Below, one piece after another: positions 1 through 7,357 of a DNA stretch of 14,221 nt (position 1 is its first letter; each line of letters begins with the position of its first letter). The position numbers were made by a program, and so were the translations under genes. Source of the DNA: Bacteroidota bacterium (GTDB lineage: Bacteria; Bacteroidota; Bacteroidia; Chitinophagales; Saprospiraceae); assembly GCA_024277695.1 (NCBI GenBank), contig JAJRUR010000079.1:1-14221 (forward strand), written 5' to 3'. Below the pieces are notes generated by a model, which was given only the letters and a program-made list of their open reading frames with translations, had not been told where the DNA came from and did not search any database.

Positions 1-1862
1 CTGTTGCTCCGACATTTGATGCTCCGGGCGATACAGACTTCTGCCAAGAAGATGCTACGAGTTGTGATGTAGATGTAAGCTTATCAGCTAATGCTACAGA
101 TGACTGTAGCGCAGAAGAGCAGTTGAGCTATGCATGGTCTGTTGACTTGGGCAATGACGGTAGTTATGACCTGACTGGAAATGGTAAAACATTCTCCAGA
201 GCAGTACCTGCCGGTACGCACAAGATCCGTTGGACTGTAGAGGACGGCTGTGACAATACAGCAATCCAAGAATATACATTTACAGCTAGAGAATGTAAGA
301 AACCAACACCGGTATGCTTGAATGGTGTGGCTACTGTTGTGATGCCATCAGTTGGGGAAGTGACCATTTGGGCATCTGACCTGGATTCAGGATCTTCATT
401 TGATAACTGTACGGCGCACGAGGATCTTGTATTTACTATCCGTAGAGTGGGTGACGCGAATCCTCCAACACCAAGCATCGTACTGACTTGTGATGATATT
501 CCTAATGGAGTAGAAGAAACAGTCGAAGTCGAAGTATGGGTAACGGACGAATCCGGTAATACTGATAACTGTGTGACGTATATCTTACTCCAAGATACTC
601 CGGATGCAGATAATCCTGAAGGTGTTTGTCCTGACGCTGATGATGTACCTCTAGCGGGTAATATCACTACAGAAGATGGTGCAGCTGTATTAGGACATCC
701 TGTAGAATTGATAGGAAGTGACTATATTGACTTCACTAATATCAATGGAGACTATGCTTTCGCAGCCTTGACAGACGAAACAGTTCAAGATGTACAGTTC
801 GTAGTACCTTCTAAAAATGATGATGCATCCAATGGTGTATCAACCCTGGATTTGATTGCTATCCAACAACATATTTTAGGTGTTAAGTTGTTAAATTCTT
901 CTTACAAAATGATTGCAGCTGATGCTGATAATAACCGTCAGATCAATGTGCTCGATTTATTAGAATTACAACAAATCATTTTGGGATTACGAACTAACTT
1001 CTCTAACAATAGATCTTGGAGATATGTGAGTAACGATGAAGTTCCGCCGATGAATGATCCTTATACATTTGAGGAGCCGAAGAGCATAGAGGGAATGTCC
1101 GCTGAGGAGATGCTCAATGTTGACTTTACGGCTGTAAAAATCGGAGACGTAAATGGTTCGGCAAGAACAGGTATAGTCAGCAATACGATTATTCCTCGAA
1201 GTGCATTACATTTTGAGATCGATGAGAGTAAAATTGTTTTTGATGAAGAAATCAGAGTACCTGTAACTTCTTCTAACTTCAATCAAATCATTGGATATCA
1301 ATTTACTTTGAGTTTTGATCCTGAGCTATTAGAATTTGTTCATATCGAATCCGGAGCTTTGAGTATTCGACCGGAAAATGTCGCAAAACATAATGCCGAT
1401 AGAGGAATCATCACAACGAACTGGTATGATGTCCGAGCGCATAGTTATGATGACCAAACCGTATTGTTTACATTGGTCTTACGCGGTGAAAACATCGATG
1501 GACTATCCATAACCGATGATATTACACCGGCTGAAGCATATACAGAGCAAGGAGAAATAAAAGCTTTGACCTGGACGATAAATGATCGGGTGGCTGATAT
1601 TTTTACATTATACCAAAATGAACCGAATCCATTTATAGATGCCACAGAGATCCGATTTGATCTGCCTGAAGCGGCTCAAGCTGTGATTACAGTTTTAGAT
1701 GTTAAAGGTAGAGAATTGTATGTGGAGAAAATAAATGCACGTAAAGGGGCTAATCAAGTGACGATTACCCATGAAGATGTACAAGGAACCGTAGGAGTAC
1801 TCTATTATCGTGTAGAAACAGATAAATACTCTGCTACGAAGAAAATGGTTAAAGTCAGATAA
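1..1862 (+). CDS. T9SS-secreted multidomain surface protein with dockerin and cohesin-like domains (5' partial)
   Basis: The frame is open from base 3 with no start inside the window, so the N-terminus is missing; 619 residues are visible. Residues 1-210 are Cys/Asp-rich Ig/HYR-like repeats seen in Saprospira/Lewinella surface proteins. Residues about 216-266 resemble a carboxypeptidase-regulatory-like beta domain. Residues about 270-333 form a dockerin: two 12-residue EF-hand loops (NDDASNGVSTLD and DADNNRQINVLD), each followed by a helix ending ILG. Residues about 398-520 look like a cohesin-type beta sandwich (IGYQFTLSFDPELLEF). Residues about 534-619 are a type A T9SS sorting domain (LYQNEPNPF start, basic KKMVKVR end). 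The protein should therefore cross the outer membrane through T9SS and be surface-anchored or released. Substrate and partner are unknown. The sorting-domain call is very secure; the cohesin call is moderate. Confidence 0.9.
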   Translation, partial: VAPTFDAPGDTDFCQEDATSCDVDVSLSANATDDCSAEEQLSYAWSVDLGNDGSYDLTGNGKTFSRAVPAGTHKIRWTVEDGCDNTAIQEYTFTARECKKPTPVCLNGVATVVMPSVGEVTIWASDLDSGSSFDNCTAHEDLVFTIRRVGDANPPTPSIVLTCDDIPNGVEETVEVEVWVTDESGNTDNCVTYILLQDTPDADNPEGVCPDADDVPLAGNITTEDGAAVLGHPVELIGSDYIDFTNINGDYAFAALTDETVQDVQFVVPSKNDDASNGVSTLDLIAIQQHILGVKLLNSSYKMIAADADNNRQINVLDLLELQQIILGLRTNFSNNRSWRYVSNDEVPPMNDPYTFEEPKSIEGMSAEEMLNVDFTAVKIGDVNGSARTGIVSNTIIPRSALHFEIDESKIVFDEEIRVPVTSSNFNQIIGYQFTLSFDPELLEFVHIESGALSIRPENVAKHNADRGIITTNWYDVRAHSYDDQTVLFTLVLRGENIDGLSITDDITPAEAYTEQGEIKALTWTINDRVADIFTLYQNEPNPFIDATEIRFDLPEAAQAVITVLDVKGRELYVEKINARKGANQVTITHEDVQGTVGVLYYRVETDKYSATKKMVKVR

Positions 1863-1886
1863 GCAATTATTTGATTAGATGAATAC

Positions 1887-1926
1887 AAAAAAAAGCAGGT
1901 CTCCAAGAGATCTGCTTTTTTTTTTT
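1887..1926 (+). terminator. Rho-independent terminator, bidirectional
   Basis: A8-GCAGGTCTC, loop CAA, GAGATCTGC-T11. The nine-base GC-containing stem has one G-T pair and is extended by A/T pairing. The T-tract follows on the plus strand and the A-run gives a T-tract on the minus strand, so it can end the secreted-protein transcript and also catch minus-strand transcripts from the SUI1 gene about 170 bases away. The stretch 1928-2098 between this hairpin and the SUI1 stop codon shows nothing else I can support. Confidence 0.93.
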
Positions 1927-2098
1927 GAATTGGAGGGATATGCAATTTTACATACTAACTAAGAGAGGGAAATAGAGATAATATCATCTAGAGAGCAGAG
2001 ATTGTAAAAACACCAAGGGTCAATAATATATTTGAACGGTAGATGAGAACACTAAAGTTTTTATTAGACAAAGGGATAGTGCATGGTAAGCAAGAATA

Positions 2099-2455
2099 CT
2101 ACCCACCTGCTTTTTTTGCATTTGTATATCCCATATCGTGCAGTAGTTGGAGTATTTTATCGCGTTGATCACCTTGTAGAATGATCCGGCCATCTTTAAC
2201 ACTACCACCAACGCCGCACTTGGATTTGAATAACTTAGCGAGTTCTACGAGTCGTTTGTCTTGCTCTTCCAGGTGGGCAATAATCGTCACGGACTTTCCC
2301 TTACGTTTTTTTCGATCTAAAAAGATTCGTGGGGACTGGTCAACCGGTGCAATGATTTGACCATCTACATGATCTTCAAAGAATGCATCCGTTGCGTCTC
2401 CGGTAGAGAATACTAGACCCAAATCTGACAGCTTGTTTAGTTTTTTATCTTTCAT
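2099..2455 (-). CDS. yciH: SUI1/eIF1-like translation initiation factor (YciH family)
   Basis: This 118-residue protein has a short variable N-terminus (residues 1-48) followed by a SUI1 domain. The family core is visible: basic RKKRKGKSVTII, then LAKLFKSKCGVGGSVKDG, IILQGDQRDKIL and a final LLHDMGY. In eIF1 and YciH this alpha-beta fold binds near the ribosomal P site and affects start-codon fidelity; the bacterial role is less settled and usually non-essential. The ATG at 2455 is the start that gives normal family length. A near-consensus -7 box lies about 20 bases upstream. The gene is divergent from murQ and appears monocistronic, with the hairpin at 1887-1926 as its nearest terminator. 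Confidence 0.92.
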   Translation of the reverse strand: MKDKKLNKLSDLGLVFSTGDATDAFFEDHVDGQIIAPVDQSPRIFLDRKKRKGKSVTIIAHLEEQDKRLVELAKLFKSKCGVGGSVKDGRIILQGDQRDKILQLLHDMGYTNAKKAGG

Positions 2456-2475
2456 TTGGTGAAGTAAATAGATTG

Positions 2476-2483
2476 CAAATATC
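2476..2483 (-). promoter_or_regulatory. Probable -7 promoter box for the SUI1 gene
   Basis: Read on the minus strand the bases are GATATTTG, one mismatch from the Bacteroidota TAnnTTTG element, followed by C. It sits 20 bases before the ATG, giving a short leader. I see no convincing TTTG -33 box at the usual 19-21 base spacing. Confidence 0.4.
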
Positions 2484-2498
2484 GGTAATTAAAAGTTC

Positions 2499-2506
2499 AT
2501 AATTTG
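2499..2506 (+). promoter_or_regulatory. Weak candidate -7 box for murQ
   Basis: ATAATTTG followed by CATAAGC matches only part of TAnnTTTG, but the downstream context (TTTGCATAAGC) is identical to that of the much better box at 7332-7339. It lies in the divergent gap between the SUI1 gene and murQ, where a plus-strand promoter is expected. Confidence 0.3.
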
Positions 2507-2593
2507 CATAAGCTACAACATTAGGATGAAGGAATGAGGGATTTGATTGGTTCAGTATGTACATTTGGACTGAATTTACTAATACAAGATCCA

Positions 2594-3406
2594 ATGGGGA
2601 AAATACCTACTACTGAACAGGACTCTAATCACAGGCATCTTGAGCAGATGACTACTGCTGAATTGCTTACGAATATCAACCGAGAAGATCAAACAGTGGC
2701 AATGTCAGTCAAAAAAATCATCCCAAAAATCATCCCTCTGATAGAGCTTATTGTGCGTAAGATGCGTTCGGGTGGACGTTTGTTTTATATAGGGGCAGGG
2801 ACGAGTGGTAGATTAGGTATTTTGGACGCATCCGAATGTCCTCCAACATTTGGTGTGCCGGATGATTGGGTAATCGGGTTGATAGCAGGAGGAGATAGTG
2901 CTATCCGCAAAGCGGTAGAACATGCAGAGGATAATCCGGATGGGGCTTGGGATGATTTGTCATCATTTGGTGTCAATAGTAAGGATGTGGTAATTGGGAT
3001 TGCGGCTTCAGGGACAACGCCATACGTAGTTGGAGGATTGGCTGATTGTCAAAACAGGGGTATTGCTACTGGCTGCATCACTTGCAATGAGAATGTCCCT
3101 ATCCTTCGGTATGCTGATTATCCGGTGGTTTGTGTAGTGGGTCCGGAATTTGTTACCGGGAGTACACGGATGAAGTCAGGAACAGCACAGAAGCTAATAC
3201 TCAATATGATCAGTACATCGGTGATGATACTTTTGGGTAGAGTACGTGATAATAAAATGGTGGATATGCAACTGAGCAATGCAAAACTCGTCGAGCGTGG
3301 TATGCGCATGATCAGCGATAGTTTAAATATCTCAAATAGAGAAGCTAGACAATTACTGATTTTGCACGGAAGTGTACGAGAGGCAATTGATCAATATAAA
3401 AAATAG
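2594..3406 (+). CDS. murQ: N-acetylmuramic acid 6-phosphate etherase
   Basis: MurQ cleaves the D-lactyl ether of MurNAc 6-phosphate to give GlcNAc 6-phosphate and D-lactate in cytoplasmic peptidoglycan recycling. The single SIS domain shows the sugar-phosphate loop GAGTSGRLGILDASECP, the signature GSTRMKSGTAQK, and both catalytic glutamates: E81 (SEC) and E112 (AEDN). Their 31-residue spacing equals that of E. coli E83/E114, and the offset of two supports the ATG at 2594 (270 residues, beginning MGKIPTTEQDS). An in-frame ATG at 2534 would add 20 mostly hydrophobic residues that I know of in no MurQ. The gene precedes the YdjM-family gene by 28 bases, a likely operon. No MurNAc kinase, transporter or amidase gene is adjacent. 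Confidence 0.94.
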   Translation: MGKIPTTEQDSNHRHLEQMTTAELLTNINREDQTVAMSVKKIIPKIIPLIELIVRKMRSGGRLFYIGAGTSGRLGILDASECPPTFGVPDDWVIGLIAGGDSAIRKAVEHAEDNPDGAWDDLSSFGVNSKDVVIGIAASGTTPYVVGGLADCQNRGIATGCITCNENVPILRYADYPVVCVVGPEFVTGSTRMKSGTAQKLILNMISTSVMILLGRVRDNKMVDMQLSNAKLVERGMRMISDSLNISNREARQLLILHGSVREAIDQYKK

Positions 3407-3434
3407 CTCATAAGGAAAGAAAAGAAAGTGTACA

Positions 3435-4655
3435 ATGGATAGTTTGACGCAAATGGTTCTTGGAGCTGCAGTAGGGGAGGCTTTATTGGGCAAGAAGATA
3501 GGAAACCGAGCTATGGTTTGGGGTGCTATAGGTGGTACAATACCTGACTTAGATATTTTGGCTTATACATTTATGCATCCCATGGACGCACTTGCAGCTC
3601 ATCGAGGTATATCACATTCTTTATTTTTTGGTGTTTTGTTTCCTTTTGTTGTCGCCTTCATCCCACATTGGATTTATGGATATTCGTGGCATAAAAAATC
3701 GTGGTATCGTTGGACGATTTCAGTAGTTTCGATTATCTTTCTTACTCTGTTTAGTTATTTGATCGTATCGATATTGTCTTCCGTTTTTGGCTTTTCGCAA
3801 TGGATCAAATGGCTAGTCGTATTGCTATTTTTGGTTTTAATAGTTTATCGAGTGTTGACCAAATATACTTTTAGTGAGGCACAAAATATAGATGTAGGAT
3901 ATCGAAATTGGGTGAAGCTGTTTATGGGAGCAATCATTACCCATCCGCTATTGGACGCATTTACTCCGTATGGTACACAATTGTTCCAACCCTTTTCTGA
4001 TTTTCGAGTGGCTTTTAATACGATTTCAATAGTCGATCCGATATATACCATCCCATTTCTGCTGTGTCTTTTGATAGCCGGTCGCTATAAGCGCAGATCG
4101 CCTAGACGATCTAAATGGAATCGAGCAGGACTAATATTAAGTACCACTTATCTAATTTGGTCTGTTGGAATCCACCAATACGTAGTGGGCATTGTCCGGA
4201 AGGATCATTTAAAAACATCGGACAACGCAGTAGCTATCCGTTTTATGACAACACCTACCTTACTCAATACTATTTTGTGGAATGTTGTCACCGAATACGA
4301 TGATTATTACACCCTTGGCTATTATTCTTTGTTCGACAATAATCCCAAAGTTTCTAATCTGATTCGCGTCCAAAAGCAACACCAATTGCTCCAAAACTTT
4401 GAGCAAGACCATGCTTATAGAATCCTTCGGTGGTTTTCTAATGGCTACTATAGCATAGAAAAGATAGAGGACTCCTATCGCTTCCACGACTTGCGCTACA
4501 CTTCCCGTAAGGAAGACTGGAGTCAACTTCGTTTCATATTTGGTTATGCTCTCAAGCCAAATGGCGATCGACTGGAAGTCAAGGAACTACGTGATCGGCC
4601 AAAGGATGGCAAGAACATGTTTGGAAACTTATGGAGAAGATTAAAAGGCATTTAG
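3435..4655 (+). CDS. YdjM-family membrane-bound putative metal-dependent hydrolase
   Basis: This 406-residue protein has an N-terminal YdjM-type domain (LexA-binding, inner-membrane-associated hydrolase family). It opens MDSLTQMVLGAAVGEALLG and carries the family's putative metal-site motifs: GGTIPDLD (33-40), HRGISHS (56-62) and THPLLDAFTPYG (169 onward). Hydrophobic stretches near 61-84, 94-120, 123-141 and about 200-215, plus a later one near 235-255, suggest a polytopic inner-membrane protein. The last 140 or so residues are soluble and poorly conserved as far as I can tell. The true substrate of the family is unknown. Placement 28 bases after murQ suggests cotranscription, but a link to wall recycling is only inference. 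The ATG at 3435 gives the expected conserved N-terminus. Confidence 0.87.
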   Translation: MDSLTQMVLGAAVGEALLGKKIGNRAMVWGAIGGTIPDLDILAYTFMHPMDALAAHRGISHSLFFGVLFPFVVAFIPHWIYGYSWHKKSWYRWTISVVSIIFLTLFSYLIVSILSSVFGFSQWIKWLVVLLFLVLIVYRVLTKYTFSEAQNIDVGYRNWVKLFMGAIITHPLLDAFTPYGTQLFQPFSDFRVAFNTISIVDPIYTIPFLLCLLIAGRYKRRSPRRSKWNRAGLILSTTYLIWSVGIHQYVVGIVRKDHLKTSDNAVAIRFMTTPTLLNTILWNVVTEYDDYYTLGYYSLFDNNPKVSNLIRVQKQHQLLQNFEQDHAYRILRWFSNGYYSIEKIEDSYRFHDLRYTSRKEDWSQLRFIFGYALKPNGDRLEVKELRDRPKDGKNMFGNLWRRLKGI

Positions 4656-4851
4656 CAGCCAGTATCTATGCATAAGTACTTTGTGCGTGTCCCTCGTACC
4701 TCGGGTCGGCTATACAGGGGTGCCTATTTGATTATTTTTGGGACTTCCGGTTACGCCCGCCTAAGATGACAACTACCAAGAATGGGGATAAAACAGAAAT
4801 CCTTTGTATCTTGCGCCTCTGATATCAAAATAAGTAAAAATATTTTAGATT

Positions 4852-5910
4852 ATGCCAAAATCAATAGTAGCGGGTATCGGATTCTACGTCCCAAAAAATG
4901 TAGTAACTAACCATGATCTCGAGGAGAGAATTGACACTTCGGATGAGTGGATTCAAGAGCGTACAGGGATCCAAGAGCGAAGATTCATCACACGGTTTGA
5001 GGAGACGACAGGGACGATTGGAGCGAAAGCTGCTCGGGTAGCAATTGAACGAGCAGGACTGGAACCGAAAGATATTGATTTTTTGATCTGTGCTACGCTG
5101 AGTTCAGATTATTTCTTTCCGGGTTCCGGAGTTATCATCCAACGTGAGTTGGGCATCAATAAATTAGGTATCGGCTGTTTAGATGTGCGTAACCAGTGTT
5201 CGGGATTTGTATATGCGCTGAGTATAGCAGACCAATATATCCGTAGCGGTATGTATAAGAATATACTTGTCGTAGGTGCAGAAGTACACTCAACAGGGGT
5301 GGATTTTACAAATCGCGGTCGTGATGTGTGCGTTATCTTTGGTGATGGTGCAGGCGCAGTAGTCCTACAACCTACAGAAGATCCCCATCGCGGTATATTA
5401 GGCACTAAGCTGCATGCAGATGGTGAATTTGCTGAAAAACTCGCTATGATCAATCCCGGATCCCATTCCGGTGTACACATCGGAGAAGAGGGGTATGGTT
5501 TTGACCACGATGATCCATTGTCGCATCTATATCTGACGCAAGCGATGTACGACAATGATCTGATTTACCCCACGATGGAAGGGCAGTTTGTATTTAGAAT
5601 GGCTGTGATGAAGTTTCCGGAAGTTATTAAAGAGGTATTGGATGAACATGGCTATACATCTCAAGATATTGATTTGTTGGTTCCGCACCAAGCAAACCTT
5701 CGTATTAGCCAGTTCGTACAGAAAAGAATGAAGTTGAGAGATGATCAGGTGATCAATAATATACACAAATATGGTAATACTACAGCAGCTTCTATTCCTA
5801 TAGCCCTATGTGAAGCTTGGGAAGATGGACGTGTGCAAGAGGGAGACCTTATTTGTCTGGCGGCTTTTGGCAGTGGCTTTACTTGGGCATCCGCTTTAAT
5901 GAGATGGTAG
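4852..5910 (+). CDS. fabH: Beta-ketoacyl-ACP synthase III (FabH family)
   Basis: FabH-type enzymes condense acetyl- or branched acyl-CoA with malonyl-ACP to start fatty-acid synthesis. The thiolase-fold protein of 352 residues has the complete triad: C116 (RNQCSGF), H279 (LLVPHQANLR) and N309 (KYGNTTAAS). The N-terminal ITGIGxYxP-like strand, DEWIQERTGI (31-40) and the glycine-rich C-terminal FGSGFTWAS are also present. It is longer than E. coli FabH (317), with extra sequence around residues 205-235 next to the active-site entrance, which may alter acyl-primer choice. A specialised role (branched-chain or aryl-polyene priming) cannot be excluded because no other fab gene is near. Upstream, 4656-4851 contains no recognisable gene. 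The bshB1 gene begins 48 bases downstream. Confidence 0.88.
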   Translation: MPKSIVAGIGFYVPKNVVTNHDLEERIDTSDEWIQERTGIQERRFITRFEETTGTIGAKAARVAIERAGLEPKDIDFLICATLSSDYFFPGSGVIIQRELGINKLGIGCLDVRNQCSGFVYALSIADQYIRSGMYKNILVVGAEVHSTGVDFTNRGRDVCVIFGDGAGAVVLQPTEDPHRGILGTKLHADGEFAEKLAMINPGSHSGVHIGEEGYGFDHDDPLSHLYLTQAMYDNDLIYPTMEGQFVFRMAVMKFPEVIKEVLDEHGYTSQDIDLLVPHQANLRISQFVQKRMKLRDDQVINNIHKYGNTTAASIPIALCEAWEDGRVQEGDLICLAAFGSGFTWASALMRW

Positions 5911-5958
5911 GCTATAGTCCGAAGATGACTGACTACATTTAAAACAAAAAAATTAAAG

Positions 5959-6678
5959 GTGAAACTCGACATACTTGCTTTTGGTATTCATCCGGATGAT
6001 GTAGAGTTGGGCTGTAGTGGTACACTGCTCCGCCAAATAGACCTCGGCAAAACCGTAGGACTGGTGGATTTGACCAAAGGAGAATTGGGTACGCGAGGAA
6101 GTGCCGAATTAAGAAAAAAAGAATCTACAGCATCAGCCCAATTGATGGGAGCAAGAGTCAGAGTACAGCTTGGACTTCCGGATGGTTTTTCGGAGATAGA
6201 TCACGAATCCTTGATGCGTGTCATCAGAATCATCAGGATGTATCAACCTGATATTCTTTTGGCCAATGCACTCTCTGATCGTCATCCAGACCATGCTAAA
6301 GGTGCAGAGCTCGTATCAAGAGCTGCTTTTCTCTCCGGCTTGATAAAAATTCATACTGTTGATTTAAATGACCAAAAGCAGATCCCATGGAGACCTAAGG
6401 CTATCTACCATTATATACAAGATCATCAGTTAGAAGCTGATTTTGTTGTGGATATTTCAGATTATATGGATAAAAAACTAGAATTGATTCAGTGTTTTGG
6501 GTCCCAATTTTATGATCCGGAGTCGGAAGAACCTGAAACACCTCTGACGGGCGTTGATTTTTTTGATTTGATTAGATCAAAGGCAAAAATCTACGGACGA
6601 CCTGCAAGTTATGCCTATGCAGAAGCGTATAATGTCACCAGGTGTATAGGCGTTCGAGATATTTTTGATTTGGATTGA
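5959..6678 (+). CDS. bshB1: Bacillithiol biosynthesis deacetylase BshB1
   Basis: BshB1 is a zinc-dependent N-deacetylase of the LmbE/PIG-L family that converts GlcNAc-malate to GlcN-malate, the second step of bacillithiol synthesis in the cytoplasm. The 239-residue product begins MKLDILAFGIHPDDVELGCSG, the characteristic BshB1 N-terminus. H11 and D14 of HPDD and H112 of RHPDH (108-112) are the expected zinc ligands, with D13 the likely general base. Most relatives have GAHPDD; here Ile replaces Ala. The start is GTG at 5959, chosen because it begins exactly at the conserved MKLDIL. It follows the FabH-type gene by 48 bases and may share its transcript. bshA and bshC are not in the window. Confidence 0.92.
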   Translation: MKLDILAFGIHPDDVELGCSGTLLRQIDLGKTVGLVDLTKGELGTRGSAELRKKESTASAQLMGARVRVQLGLPDGFSEIDHESLMRVIRIIRMYQPDILLANALSDRHPDHAKGAELVSRAAFLSGLIKIHTVDLNDQKQIPWRPKAIYHYIQDHQLEADFVVDISDYMDKKLELIQCFGSQFYDPESEEPETPLTGVDFFDLIRSKAKIYGRPASYAYAEAYNVTRCIGVRDIFDLD

Positions 6679-6701
6679 TATGATATTGTGCGTATCTATT
6701 G

Positions 6702-6733
6702 TTTGTCTCTAAATTTAAAAATTTGTACCTTCG
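6702..6733 (+). promoter_or_regulatory. Bacteroidota-type promoter for the lipoprotein gene
   Basis: A TTTG -33 box (6702-6705), a 20-base spacer, and TACCTTCG (6726-6733), one mismatch from TAnnTTTG and followed by CA. The spacing fits the primary sigma factor pattern of the phylum. Transcription should begin near 6740, leaving a leader of about 30 bases before the ATG at 6770. This is the only promoter in the window where I see both boxes. Confidence 0.6.
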
Positions 6734-6769
6734 CATTATATCTTTCTATTTTTTATAATATTTTCCAGA

Positions 6770-7285
6770 ATGCATAGATGCCTCATATATCCTTTTGTAC
6801 TCTTGTGTTGGTTGTTGGTCTCCTGCACTTCGGATGGCAATAAAGCTACGAAGGGGTCAAATCCTTCAGGACAAGAGACTATATCTAGTGCTCAGGATGC
6901 ACAGATTGACCTGCGAACTGTTCAACTAAGTGAGCTCAAGGGCAAAAAACTCAGTAAATGGACTTTTCTCACACGGGGTTATTTTAATAAGGCTGTAGAG
7001 ATCACCGGAGGCAAAGTTAAAGTAGATGAGGTAAAAGGGCAGTGGATGAAACTCTTGGATGATCAGCGATATCAATTGGGTCTTGATGATCAAATCACGG
7101 AATGGGGTCTTTGGGAGTACGACAACGATACAGACCTGTTGCATTTGATTAATCATACACCGGGGGGGGCGAGTTCTGAGTGGAAAGTAGCTGCCGGCAA
7201 TGACAACATCGTTCTTGTAGGATCTCCGAAGTACGGAAATAATGGAACTCAAATGAAGTGGGTTCGTGTACTTCCGGAAGAGTAG
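6770..7285 (+). CDS. Small lipoprotein of unknown function, possibly lipocalin-like
   Basis: The 171-residue product has a type II signal peptide: a short basic start, a hydrophobic core and the lipobox LVSC with lipidated C19. A Ser/Gly/Thr-rich linker follows (residues 20-45), then a roughly 120-residue domain rich in beta-type sequence with many Trp and Gly (KLSKWTFLTRGYF, GQWMKLLDDQRYQLGL, EWGLWEYDNDTDLLHL, MKWVRVLPEE). This pattern is reminiscent of small lipocalin-like domains in Bacteroidota, but I do not recognise a named family, so the fold is a guess. It probably sits in the outer or inner membrane facing the periplasm or surface. It has its own promoter and appears monocistronic. 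A run of eight G at 7162-7169 lies in codons for residues 131-134. Confidence 0.82.
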   Translation: MHRCLIYPFVLLCWLLVSCTSDGNKATKGSNPSGQETISSAQDAQIDLRTVQLSELKGKKLSKWTFLTRGYFNKAVEITGGKVKVDEVKGQWMKLLDDQRYQLGLDDQITEWGLWEYDNDTDLLHLINHTPGGASSEWKVAAGNDNIVLVGSPKYGNNGTQMKWVRVLPEE

Positions 7286-7331
7286 TATTCGTCATTTGGT
7301 TTTCATTAACAAGACAAAAGCATCTTAATCT

Positions 7332-7339
7332 TATATTTG
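7332..7339 (+). promoter_or_regulatory. Promoter -7 box for the DUF1599/BT_3928 operon
   Basis: TATATTTG is a perfect match to TAnnTTTG and is followed by CATAAGC. It lies 18 bases before the ATG at 7358. No TTTG is found at the usual 19-21 base distance upstream. A TTG inside the box is in frame with the gene but cannot be the start if this is the promoter. Confidence 0.6.
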
Positions 7340-7357
7340 CATAAGCAAAACCATAAG

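Noticed and set aside
123..125. TTG start for the first coding region
   Set aside because: The same frame continues open back to base 3 and encodes more of the same Ig-like repeat sequence, so the gene starts before the window.
164..667. 167-residue minus-strand ORF under the secreted protein
   Set aside because: Antisense shadow of a repeat-rich coding region whose plus-strand frame has clear domain matches.
2020..2211. 63-residue minus-strand ORF overlapping the 3' end of the SUI1 gene
   Set aside because: Overlaps a clear family member in another frame and has no recognisable features.
4656..4851. Intergenic stretch locally richer in GC than its surroundings, considered as RNA gene or gene remnant
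   Set aside because: No convincing hairpin set, tRNA-like cloverleaf, ORF or repeat; a TATCTTGC word at 4807-4814 resembles a -7 box with a base missing but is too weak to call.
5109..5555. 148-residue minus-strand ORF under the FabH-type gene
   Set aside because: Antisense to catalytic FabH motifs; composition typical of a shadow frame.
7337..7357. TTG start for the DUF1599 gene
   Set aside because: It lies inside a perfect -7 promoter box, and the ATG at 7358 gives the conserved family start.
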